15,734 bases of DNA from Euperipatoides rowelli (lineage: Eukaryota > Onychophora > Udeonychophora > Euonychophora > Peripatopsidae), in assembly GCA_003024985.2 (NCBI GenBank), contig PXIH01S0000293.1. The stretch is one strand, 5' to 3'. Both the position numbers and the translations under genes were made by a program. Positions 7,638 through 15,734 of the stretch are shown piece after piece. How positions within the stretch are numbered: position 1 is the stretch's first letter; each line of letters starts with the position of its first letter. Under the pieces are notes generated by a model that was not told where the DNA came from, ran no database searches, and saw only the letters and a program-made list of their open reading frames with translations.

Positions 7638-9868
7638 CTACAAAATACAAAACAAATGAAAATTATTTTAAATAAAACAGAACATTTATTTCCAAATGAC
7701 ATTTCTATTTGAAAATTAGAAAAGAAAACATATTGTAGAATGAAGGCGAGGGTGAAGGGGGGGGGGGAGGAGAGAGACCAATTAATAATTATTTAATTTA
7801 AAGTAATAAACTAATGTCAATAAAATACCTACTGTATACCTGTATAACTACAAAATTGTTTCATTTAGTTTTAGATATTCATTTTCCTATTCTGTTTGCA
7901 CTGTTTTGTTTTTTATATTGCCTTATTATTTCAACCATATTATAAGATTGTTTGTTGTTTATTGATTTTTTTCTCTTTCAATTCATAATTCTCATTTATT
8001 TCATTTTGAGTCTGAACAAGCCTTATGATTTAAACTTTATGAATAAATAAGTTTATTTATACAGTATAATAGTATATATATATATACACACACACACACT
8101 ACACACCCCCAATCCACAACAGGGATAAAAAAAATCATCATTCACATGTCCTAATAAAAAGTTTTAATGTGAATGTGACATACTCCCAAACAAAAGGGAA
8201 AGAAACTAAACCCTCAATAAAAGCATTTAATTGCTCAAAATGAAATGCAAATCAATAAAATAAAATCATGAAAAAAAAAATGCATACAATATTGTAACTC
8301 TTCGGGCCCAATAACAATTTCCTCCCAATATTCGCTCTTCTTAAACAATATAAATATGAAGTCTATATAGGGCTATTTTGGGCTAAACTAAAAAATGAAA
8401 AAGGCGGTTATAAGGTCAAATAAAAAGAAAAAAGAAAGAAAGAAAACTAATTGAAACCAACAGTTTCATAATAAATAAGATACAGCAGTTAATTAAATTT
8501 CATAGAAGAAATTAAATAAACCCTAAATTGACTTTAATATTATGCTGATTTAAAATTTAAATAAAAGGAAAAGATTCAATTTCACATTAAATGTAATTAA
8601 AATTGATCTTAGAGTCATTCATTTAAAGTTAATTGTTTAATTGACTTGAATTTTTGTTAACTGAAATGCTTTTAATGTCAGGATTGATTCATATGGATGG
8701 CTCTAAAACATTAGTGATGTCACTGAAGATCTAACTGTTGAATAATACAGTAAGAAACATGTCAAATTTGAACAAACTTAACAACAAATATCTTAAGGAA
8801 CAATTTTAAACAGCTGCAAAGTAGAATTAACTGGAGTTTGAGCTTCAGCCGCAGACTGGCCCATGCTTGGATTTCTATGGGATATTATACAGTCGGTCTC
8901 TGTGTTGACCTCTGTGGAGTATTTAGGAAAATAGCTGACTTCAAAACAACTGTCCTGAGTGCTGATTCTCATTAGTAAATTATTATATACCTCAAGACTT
9001 ACCGCTACCACTTACGGGGAAAAATTATTTGCTGATCCTTGCCACTGAAAATATTACGAGCTTTTGGCAAAATTAAAATCATTCAATTGCACAATTTAAA
9101 AGTTCCAAAGAATTAATTAAACAAGTTAAATAATCATTTCATTAACTTCTTGAATAAAATCTGTAATTTCAGTTGAATTACCAATGAATATGAAACAAAG
9201 CAACCAAATTTAGATTTTACGTAGCTTTGAATGAATAGCGCATGCATACGATTCCAAACAGAACAGGAGCATTTGTAACCTCCATGTATAGAGTACAAAG
9301 GATTGAAAAAACACAATGTGACCAGCTTTATACAAAATAAAATGACTGGAGGATAAATTTTTTATACACTGCAACAGAGCATAAAACCAATAATACAGAG
9401 CAACAGAGCATAATAGCAGTGAGGCAATTAAAATAAAACTTGACATTTATACCAAAATCAATTCAAGTTATGAATTCTACTCATGCTTAACAAAGTAGTA
9501 AAATTAGACAATTAATTGCTATTAACAAAGATTTAGTGCAATATAAACTTCATTAAGAAAAACTCTACCCTTATTCAAAACCTCACCCAGCTGTCCAGCA
9601 TAACACTTATAGAACACGGTTTCACTCTAACATGGTCAGAATAAGAATTGTGTCAATCCTCGCATAAATGGTATATTTCAGCTTTTCTGCAGACAAAAAC
9701 TCAGCTCTTAAGTTATATTCATTATTATCTTAATTGTTATGAATATAGAATTCTTGTACAAATAAATGAGATGTAATTTTTAAACATTTCCATTCTCTTT
9801 GTTGCAAATTAAATTCCAGCCCTAATGATTCATCAAAGTAATAAAATAAACCAACTCAAAAGAAACAA
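7638..9868. other. Non-coding stretch, probable upstream intron of the peptidase gene
   Basis: AT-rich with no recognised gene. It contains an 11-base G run at 7757-7767, a TA/CA microsatellite at 8073-8099 and several A-rich patches. At 9016-9044 the minus strand has TTTTCAG, 29 bases, then GTAAGT, a possible micro-exon not supported by any protein match. A 72-codon minus-strand open frame at 8793-9011 has no family resemblance. The region 9045-9868 shows nothing beyond a short direct repeat of CAACAGAGCATAA near 9370-9412. Confidence 0.5.
8073..8099. repeat. TA/CA compound microsatellite
   Basis: A (TA)n run of about 14 bases passes directly into a (CA)n run of about 14 bases. Such tracts are prone to length change. 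Confidence 0.95.
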
Positions 9869-10689
9869 CCGTAGAATGCCGAACAAAGAGCGCCCCCACC
9901 AAGCAAGGGTCCCCCCCCCCCCTATTTCTTGGCAAAACATAGCTAAACATCATCATCACTGCACTTTGATATTTTTATCACTCTGAAAGAAATCCAGGTT
10001 GTATTCAAACAAGAGCGCCACCTAGATTTTTACCTCAGCTAAGGTTCAGGACAGTGTATCCAAACAAGAGCGCTGTGTAAAAATTTTCATGTCGCCATCT
10101 TGGATTCTGATATTATTATGCTGTAACATCATTTTTATGTGTGTTTTACGTTATCTAGATAAATATCAAGACACATAGCCTACAAGCGCCCCGTTCAGAA
10201 AATACTGCCTAGCCAAATTAGTTTTCTAATTTTTTTAATAAACCTCCATATACTGTATTTAGCTTCTGTGAATAACAGAGCTACATAAACGAATCCTCAT
10301 AAACAGAACAAAAGAGGCCTGTAAATTAAAAAGGGAAAGTTTTAAATTAGACGGTGCTCCTACTTGGCACACATATCAGCCAACCTTTATTGATGTGTGA
10401 TGTCATGTTTTAGTGTGATGTCATGTTTTAGTGTGTACCAACCATAATGGCATTTTTCAGGATAATTTCCTAAAGTTTTGGGAAGCATGTCCAAGGAAGG
10501 GGGCCGTTTTGAAAAACAATCTTTTTAAGGAATTCTGATTCTAGCCAAACAAGAGCGCCTGGTTAGTTTTGCAATGTATTGTGGTAAATCTAAGGTTCAC
10601 TAGCATGGAGCCATACAAGAGCACCACGCCCATCTTCTTTCCCCAAACAAATGATAAGAGCGCATGTGCTCTTGCTTGACATTTTATGG
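9869..10689 (+). mobile_element. Fold-back unit 1: TIR element dense in CAAGAGCGCC phrases
   Basis: About 821 bp. The left end CCGTAGAATGCCGAACAA and the right end, read on the minus strand as CCATAAAATGTCAAGCAAG, form terminal inverted repeats. The flanks are AA on the left and TA on the right, so a target duplication is not clean. The unit is non-coding. It carries about ten copies of a short phrase CAAGAGCGCC or close variants, for example at 10010, 10065, 10550, 10616 and 10655 forward, and near 10350 and 10666 inverted. A 12-base C run is at 9911-9922. An 18-bp direct duplication GTGATGTCATGTTTTAGT is at 10397-10432. Compared with unit 2 it has about 90 extra bases around 10155-10250 and an extra block, TTTGAAAAACAATC to CTAGCCAAACAAG (about 10508-10560), which is shared with element A. 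Confidence 0.85.
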
Positions 10690-11096
10690 TATTTCTTTAA
10701 AATCCAAGTAGAAAATAGTGTGCATTGCATGGAGTTTAAATTTAAATGAATCAACAATCCGGGACAATAACGGAAAATGAACAGAAAATTAGAACTGCTC
10801 AAAGCAGTTTTACTCTTCCATTTATGTAATGAATTGAGAAAATGGAAAAAGAACATATTATTTGGATTGATAATTATACCTTAACAAAACTCTTAAAATC
10901 AATAATCATTTAAAATGGTAATCTTCTGTTAACTCAGTAAAAGTTAGTTTGAGTGATTTAAAAACCTCTTATCACATAATGCAAGCATTCAAGAAGAAAA
11001 TATAGCAGTGGATAACGAAACTGCCAAAATAATCTAGCAAGCAAAAGTAAACAAACTCAGTTTACCAAATTTTTAAAGAGAGCAAAATATCATGTA
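10690..11096. other. Spacer between the inverted units
   Basis: 407 bases of AT-rich unique-looking sequence with no phrase repeats and no recognisable gene. It would form the loop of a hairpin made by the two arms. The boundaries are the TA at 10690-10691 and the TA at 11095-11096, next to the inner ends of units 1 and 2. Confidence 0.7.
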
Positions 11097-11714
11097 CCGT
11101 AAAATGCCGAGCAAGGGCGCATGCGCTCTTATCATTCGTTTGGGGGGGGGGGGGGCTCTTGTTCGGCTCCATGCTAGGAAACCTTAGATTTACCACAATG
11201 CATAGCAAAATGGACATGGCGCTCTTGCTTGGATACACTTCCCAAAACTTTAGGAAAATGGCTGGTACACACTAAAACATGATGTCACACATCAATTAAG
11301 GGTTCTGCCAAGTAAGAGCGCCATGTAAATTAAAACTTTCACTTTTTAATTTACAGGCCTCTTTCGTTCTGTTTATGAGGATTCAACGTTATTCATAGAA
11401 GCTACAATATATGAGATGATGTAAAACACATAAAAATGATGTCACAGTATAATAATGTCAGCTGGTGACATGAAAATTTTTACATGGCACTCTTGTATGG
11501 ATACCCTGTCCTGAACCTTAAATGAGGTAAAATGAAGCAAAAATCTAGGGGGGCGCTCTTGCTTGGATACCCCTTGGATTTCCTTCAGAGTGATAAAAAA
11601 GCCAAAATGCAATGATGGCGCTCTTGTTCAGCGATGGCGCTATTTACCTATGTTTTGACAAGAAATAGGGGGACGCCCTTGCTTGGTGGGGCGCTCTTGG
11701 TCGGCATTCTACGG
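11097..11714 (-). mobile_element. Fold-back unit 2: inverted copy of the same TIR element, with TA flanks
   Basis: About 618 bp, in the opposite orientation to unit 1 and colinear with it over most of its length on the minus strand. The ends are CCGTAAAATGCCGAGCAAG (11097) and, on the minus strand, CCGTAGAATGCCGACCAAG (ending at 11714). TA lies immediately outside both ends (11095-11096 and 11715-11716), suggesting a TA target duplication for this unit alone. It carries about nine phrases, GGCGCTCTTG when read on the plus strand, for example near 11219, 11551, 11629 and 11691. A 14-base G run is at 11142-11155. No coding frame is present. Confidence 0.87.
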
Positions 11715-12324
11715 TATATGAAATCTAAATGATACAAAAGAAAATTTAGAAGGTGAAGATATTCTGTAAGAGAAAATATTCTCATTTGATGTGTTCTTTG
11801 CAATGTTGAAGAGAAAGAAAATTAAATGAACATACATTATCTGACGTACCGTGCTCTATATGTGTCACAGTTTGCAAGATGTCTGTTCAATGATCACTGT
11901 AATTATATTTTTAATAAAAATTAAGTTTCCAATAGTTATAGTAGAATATTTTTGGTAACTTTGGAATGTATTCATTATTTTTGCATTGGTTTTTAGTTCT
12001 TTATAAGCCAAAACTGGCATTTAATATGAGCCTAACTACATTATTTTACATGGGTTACCAATATAATGAATTGTTTCTCATTATTCAATGGAATGATTTA
12101 CAGCTTATCAATGATCGATTGATCTTCATAATATAGTATATTAGGATACAATTTCTATCTTTCATCTGCATAACTAATAATTAGAGCTCTCACAAGTCAC
12201 ATTTTCTTTCCAAGTGGTGCCACGTATAAACATCTCAATAAAACCACACAAGTACATCAACCATAGACCTAATAAGTACAAATTTGTAAACTTTATAGTT
12301 TTAAAAAGTATGACAATGAGTTAG
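11715..12324. other. AT-rich non-coding stretch
   Basis: No gene, repeat or element end is recognised between the right fold-back end and the short open frame at 12325. Confidence 0.5.
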
Positions 12325-12495
12325 ACCAGTGCTACAAGGTCAAAGTTCATTGTGCAATCCAATAATGCTGACTTTGAAGAAAAGTATGGTAATAAATTGA
12401 TCATCAGTGATACAAAGTGCATGATATGCAGTGAGGAGTTTAACCGTTATGGAAACATCAAGGTCACTTGCCTCCCTGTTTCTAAATTAACTTGA
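12325..12495 (+). pseudogene. Short open fragment with a CxxC motif, possible zinc-finger or transposase remnant
   Basis: Fifty-six codons without a stop, followed by TGA, with a stop immediately upstream and no ATG near the start. The peptide includes RSKFIVQSNNADFEEKYGNK, then LIISDTKCMICSEEFNRYGN and IKVTC. A short acidic/aromatic helix leading to a Lys-Cys-x-x-Cys pair resembles the N-terminal finger of CGGBP1-like or BED-like proteins that derive from hAT transposons. Here the usual downstream His residues are not seen. An AG at 12328-12329 could be an acceptor. This may be a degraded domestication or transposon relic, or a chance open frame. Confidence 0.3.
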
Positions 12496-13142
12496 AAGAT
12501 TAAGTTAAAAGCAATCACCAATACATTGTCTGATCCCCCTCCCCTCCCCAAAACACATTAAATTTATTAAAGGATTGAATAATCTTTTTTTTAGGCTTAT
12601 ACCATGTACTACATAGTTTAGAATATCACTTCTACAGTGGACAAATCAATGGTTTTGAACACGGTACAGACCTGAAAATATTCATAGCACAAACTTGGTT
12701 TGCGGATATTTTATATATGAATGCCAAACCTAGACATTTTCTGTTATCTGAAGTGTATTAGAATTAGCGGATTATACTACTTTATAGCAAATTGATTTTT
12801 ATTATTTGTTCTAATTTGTTACATTGATCCGCTTGGGCAGGGGATAAGCTTCGTTTGCACATTATTTTTTTAATAAGGCCTTTGTACTCTAAAGTAAATA
12901 TTGTTTTAACATGGTCTGATAAACTACGAATTGTGAACAATGCGGAAGGCAAATAACTCTCCTTGCACAAGTGAATTATTGGTAATTTATTCTTGTAGTT
13001 TTCTTTTGCATGTGTGCATTTCTTGTTTAAGAACATAGCACATACTGTATATCAGTGTTTCACTCATTTGGAATTACCTGTCATTCCAGCGAATCCGTAC
13101 GATTTGCTTAAAGTTTGTTTTATGCAGCTGAACTGGCAGAAG
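12496..13142. other. Non-coding stretch downstream of the copia pol remnant
   Basis: No gene is recognised. Because the copia element lies on the minus strand, its 3' LTR would be expected here. I could not find a TG...CA bounded direct-repeat partner, so no LTR is called. The minus-strand open frame of 84 codons at 12782-13036 has no resemblance to a known family. Confidence 0.45.
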
Positions 13143-14765
13143 TTAATCTAATAGGTGTGCAATGCCCCATCGGTACATGGATGCAATGTTGCTTATTTGA
13201 AGGCTTGTGTGTTCCATTGTATTCTCAGCAGAATAATATACATGAGTGAGAGGTTTTGTTAGCATATCGGCAGGCATTTGGTCAATGGGTGCGAATTTAA
13301 CATTTATTTGACCATTTTTATAAGATTCCCTCACAATATATATATATATATTTCAGGTATATGTTAATGATGTCTGTGTCTGGCCCGAGCGTGGTATACA
13401 TGGTTTGTCATAATTTTGGTTGCTGCCTGATTGTCACAGTAGATAGTAATAGGCACTAGATTGTATGAGCTTTCTTGCATTTCGCCTAAGAGTGTTCTTA
13501 AGTGAATGGTTTCTTTGGCAGCTTCCATGAGAGCCATATATTCAGTCTGTCTGCTGCTTCTTTGATTCCCAATTTATAGGTGCATCGGCTAGTGTGAAAA
13601 CATAACCTGTGTAGGTTTTTCTATCAGTTTCATCTGCACCCCAGTCAGCATCTACAAGCATGTGAGACTTTGTTCTGTTTTGTGGAATAGTAATCCGCAA
13701 TCACGTGTGTTTTTAAGGTAGCAAAAATACTCACTTAGCGGCTTCCCAGTCAGTCTTACCTGGATCGTTGTTAAACTGACAGATGACTTACTGTGTGACA
13801 GATGTTCGGCCTGGTTCCAATTGCAAGATACATCAGTGATCCAATTAACGATCTGTAACAGTAAGATACTTTTTGCATGAAGTTACTCTCTTTGTTGTTG
13901 CTAGGGCACACGTTCTTGGTTAGTTTTATTCCTTTGTCAAAAGGTATATTGGCGGGGTTTGCATCTTACGTGTTATATTTGGCAATATTATTATTGATGT
14001 ATTTTCTTTGTGACATCTTTGTAGTATATGTGTTAATGTCCTGATCAAATTGCATGCCCAAACAGTAATTTAATTTCTTTGTCTTTCATTTCAAATTTAT
14101 CACTTAACTCTCTTTTTATTTTGTCATCAAGTTAGTGTTGTTTGAGGCTACAATGAGATCGTTGACACAGACTATGATAATGATTTCTTTTGGACCTTCT
14201 TTTTTTTTTTGTAAATGCACATGTCTGAGTTCAGAGATTTCAGGCCTAATGATTTTAAGCTGGCATCAAGTTTCCGATACCACTATTGGCCAGTTTGACG
14301 TAGTCCGTAAAGTGATTTACGTAACAAGCAAACTTTGTCACCTTCAAATTCTTCATTGAATCCCTCTGCTTGTTCCATATAGATATCCTCATCGAGATCT
14401 TCATTTATATAAGCCAATACAAAGTTAAACTGATGAAGCAATAGACCTCTTTGGGCGTAATATACTAATACAGTCCTAATTGAAGTTAAGTCTGGCCACT
14501 AGCGCAAATGTCTCATTGTAGTCAAGGTTTAATCTTTGGGCCTATCCCTTGGCTACTAGCCCGGAATTATATTTCTCGATAGTTCCATAGGCTTCCAATT
14601 ACATTTTTGTTTGATGGGCGATCCACTAGTTTCCAAGCGTTGTTTTTCACTAAGGCATCATGTTCAATACGCATTCCTCTTTCCATTTTGGGGCTGCAGG
14701 TCTTTGTAATGCTTCAGTAAAAGATGGGCAAGCAGGTTCCACGTCTGCTAGGTGAACTTCTTCTT
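13143..14765 (-). pseudogene. Degraded Ty1/copia retrotransposon pol: reverse transcriptase and RNase H
   Basis: Read on the minus strand and across several frames, the copia pol order is clear. From about 14765 it runs PSFTEALQRP, then LVDRPSNKNVIGS, SGLVAKG and LDYNETFALVARL, then VLAYINEDLDEDIYMEQAEG, LLRKSLYGLR, the active-site box (about 14150-14175), GSLMYLAIGTRPNI, and the RNase H parts LVDADWGADET, SRQTEYMALMEAAKE and ITIYCDNQAATKI. It ends with VRESYKNGQINV and MPADMLTKPL near 13230-13334. The RT box reads CVNDL instead of YVDDL, so the first catalytic Asp is Asn. The three RNase H carboxylates (D in ADW, E in TEY, D in CDN) are kept. Stops and frameshifts occur throughout the RT, and a TA microsatellite interrupts the KHI-type region. 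Gag, protease and integrase were not seen, so it is a dead partial copy. Confidence 0.93.
13336..13350. repeat. AT microsatellite inside the copia remnant
   Basis: A run of alternating A and T of about 15 bases. It lies where the RNase H C-terminal KHI-type segment should be, and it disrupts that reading frame. Confidence 0.9.
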
Positions 14766-15734
14766 GTAAAATTATTGCTTAGTTATTGTTTCAACTTCAT
14801 TCCTTTTTCATAACAGATTGTTATAATACGTAAAACTTTATGCTTTTATACAGAGATGGTCAAAATTTTCAAAAACAAGTACATAAATTGCAATACAAAG
14901 TACTCGCACAAAAATTTTAAAAAAAATAGACCAATTTCTTGTGAACTGCCCATTTTTCTAAACTTATACATTCAAATAATCATAAATAAATCTAAATAAA
15001 ATATATTTTTGTTTTAGTTTTCCTAAATTTAATCTATGTTTTTGAGATATTTGACTACGTGTGGTAGTGAGGAAAGGTCTTGTGACATATTACTTGAATC
15101 ACTGTTAATATCACTCAATCAATGGTGTCACTGTGATATGCTTATCAAGTAATACACACTACAACTATACAAGCATAGTAAGATTCTGTAACTGAGTATT
15201 ACTTTAAGAAATAACAATGTTCAAGAAATAATTAAAAGCAATCTAATAAATAAAATCAATAATATAATCAAATAAATCAATAGTATAATCAAATGTTTTA
15301 AAATTGATTGATAAATTGTAATGCTGGAAAAAAGTTTCCTTGGATTTATTTTTTTCAACTTGGTAAGAATTCGACCTTTTTTTTTTTAAGTTCAAATTTA
15401 GAAAAATGTAATTTGCAGATCCTAAACCATTGCATCAATCATGCTTCACTCTAAATGTGAGTGAGATGAACCCTAGTCTGCTTACTAGACAATTTTTAGG
15501 GTAACATAGAATATTTGTAAAGTAGCTGATGAAATGCAGCAACTTCATACTGACACCAAAGAGATCTAATTAAAATCAAACATCGTAGACCCCATGTTTC
15601 TCTCACGGCCATGCTTCAGCGGTAGTCTCACCCCACAGGCAGGGTGAGTCTTCAGAAATTGACCCTGACAGCCTTTTTTACTAATATTCTATTACAGAGA
15701 ATTGTAGGAAATCCACATTAGTAAAATTCCCTAA
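14766..15734. other. Non-coding stretch at the right edge
   Basis: Nothing coding is recognised. The upstream part of the copia element (integrase, gag, 5' LTR) would be expected here but is absent or too decayed to see. Near 15240-15300 there is a simple AATCAAT/AATAAATC-rich patch. Near 15600-15680 a GC-richer patch (CTCACGGCCATGC...CAGGCAGGGTGAG) has no assignable frame. Confidence 0.45.

Noticed and set aside
7430-7675. 81-codon plus-strand open frame
   Set aside because: It is the antisense of the peptidase exon, extended by an A run read as Lys codons.
8793-9011. 72-codon minus-strand open frame
   Set aside because: It starts from GTG right after a stop, resembles no part of the M3 peptidase and has no defensible exon borders.
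9134-9446. Two overlapping minus-strand open frames (60 and 78 codons)
   Set aside because: Hydrophobic, AT-driven translations with no signal of conservation; they read the same DNA in different frames.
10590-10856. 88-codon minus-strand open frame
   Set aside because: It crosses the inner boundary of fold-back unit 1 into the spacer, so it mixes repeat and unique DNA and is a chance frame.
9869-11714. CRISPR-like array of CAAGAGCGCC phrases
   Set aside because: The phrases are irregularly spaced, in both orientations, imperfect and inside eukaryotic TIR elements; there are no uniform spacers or associated genes.
12782-13036. 84-codon minus-strand open frame downstream of the copia remnant
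   Set aside because: No copia or other domain is visible; probably element 3' flank or LTR-like DNA.
14135-14359. 74-codon plus-strand open frame
   Set aside because: Antisense to the copia reverse transcriptase region.
12496-15734. LTR pair for the copia element
   Set aside because: I looked for direct repeats with TG...CA ends on both sides of pol and found none that I could defend by eye.

Overview
This window looks like AT-rich nuclear DNA from an animal, probably a marine invertebrate; the species cannot be named from the sequence. The evidence is a spliced exon with clean GT-AG borders, a non-LTR retrotransposon fragment, a decayed Ty1/copia element, several short terminal-inverted-repeat (TIR) elements, microsatellites and homopolymer runs. 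There is no operon, dense coding, tRNA or rRNA that I can see.

The one gene I recognise is on the minus strand. A 108-nt, phase 0-0 exon at 7530-7637 encodes the segment of a thimet oligopeptidase/neurolysin-type M3 metallopeptidase that lies just before the catalytic HEFGH motif. Neither flanking exon was found, so if the gene is intact nearly all of the window is its two surrounding introns. Two weaker coding candidates are on the plus strand: a possible 162-nt phase 1-1 exon at 5110-5271, and a 56-codon fragment with a CxxC motif at 12325-12495.

Layout: 1-2280 is mostly unassigned AT-rich DNA with a small AAGTGGC phrase repeat at 139-224. A 44-bp unit is repeated three times at 2285-2415. 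A repeat (element A, about 2650-3675) carries an inserted LINE 3' end, a 166-bp tandem duplication and an inverted tail. A 631-bp TIR element with 5-bp target duplications lies at 4351-4981. A 554-bp TIR element flanked by TA lies at 6620-7173. The peptidase exon is at 7530-7637. Two inverted copies of one TIR family (9869-10689 and 11097-11714) form a large fold-back around a 407-bp spacer. A broken copia pol (RT plus RNase H, minus strand) occupies 13143-14765.

The most unusual signal is the repeat family shared by the fold-back and element A. Each copy is studded with a short phrase of the form CAAGAGCGCC, in both orientations and about ten times per copy. In element A the phrase is mostly AAGTGCAC instead, and a third variant, AAGTGGC, appears at 139-224. 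The phrase copies within one element therefore tend to share a spelling that differs between elements.
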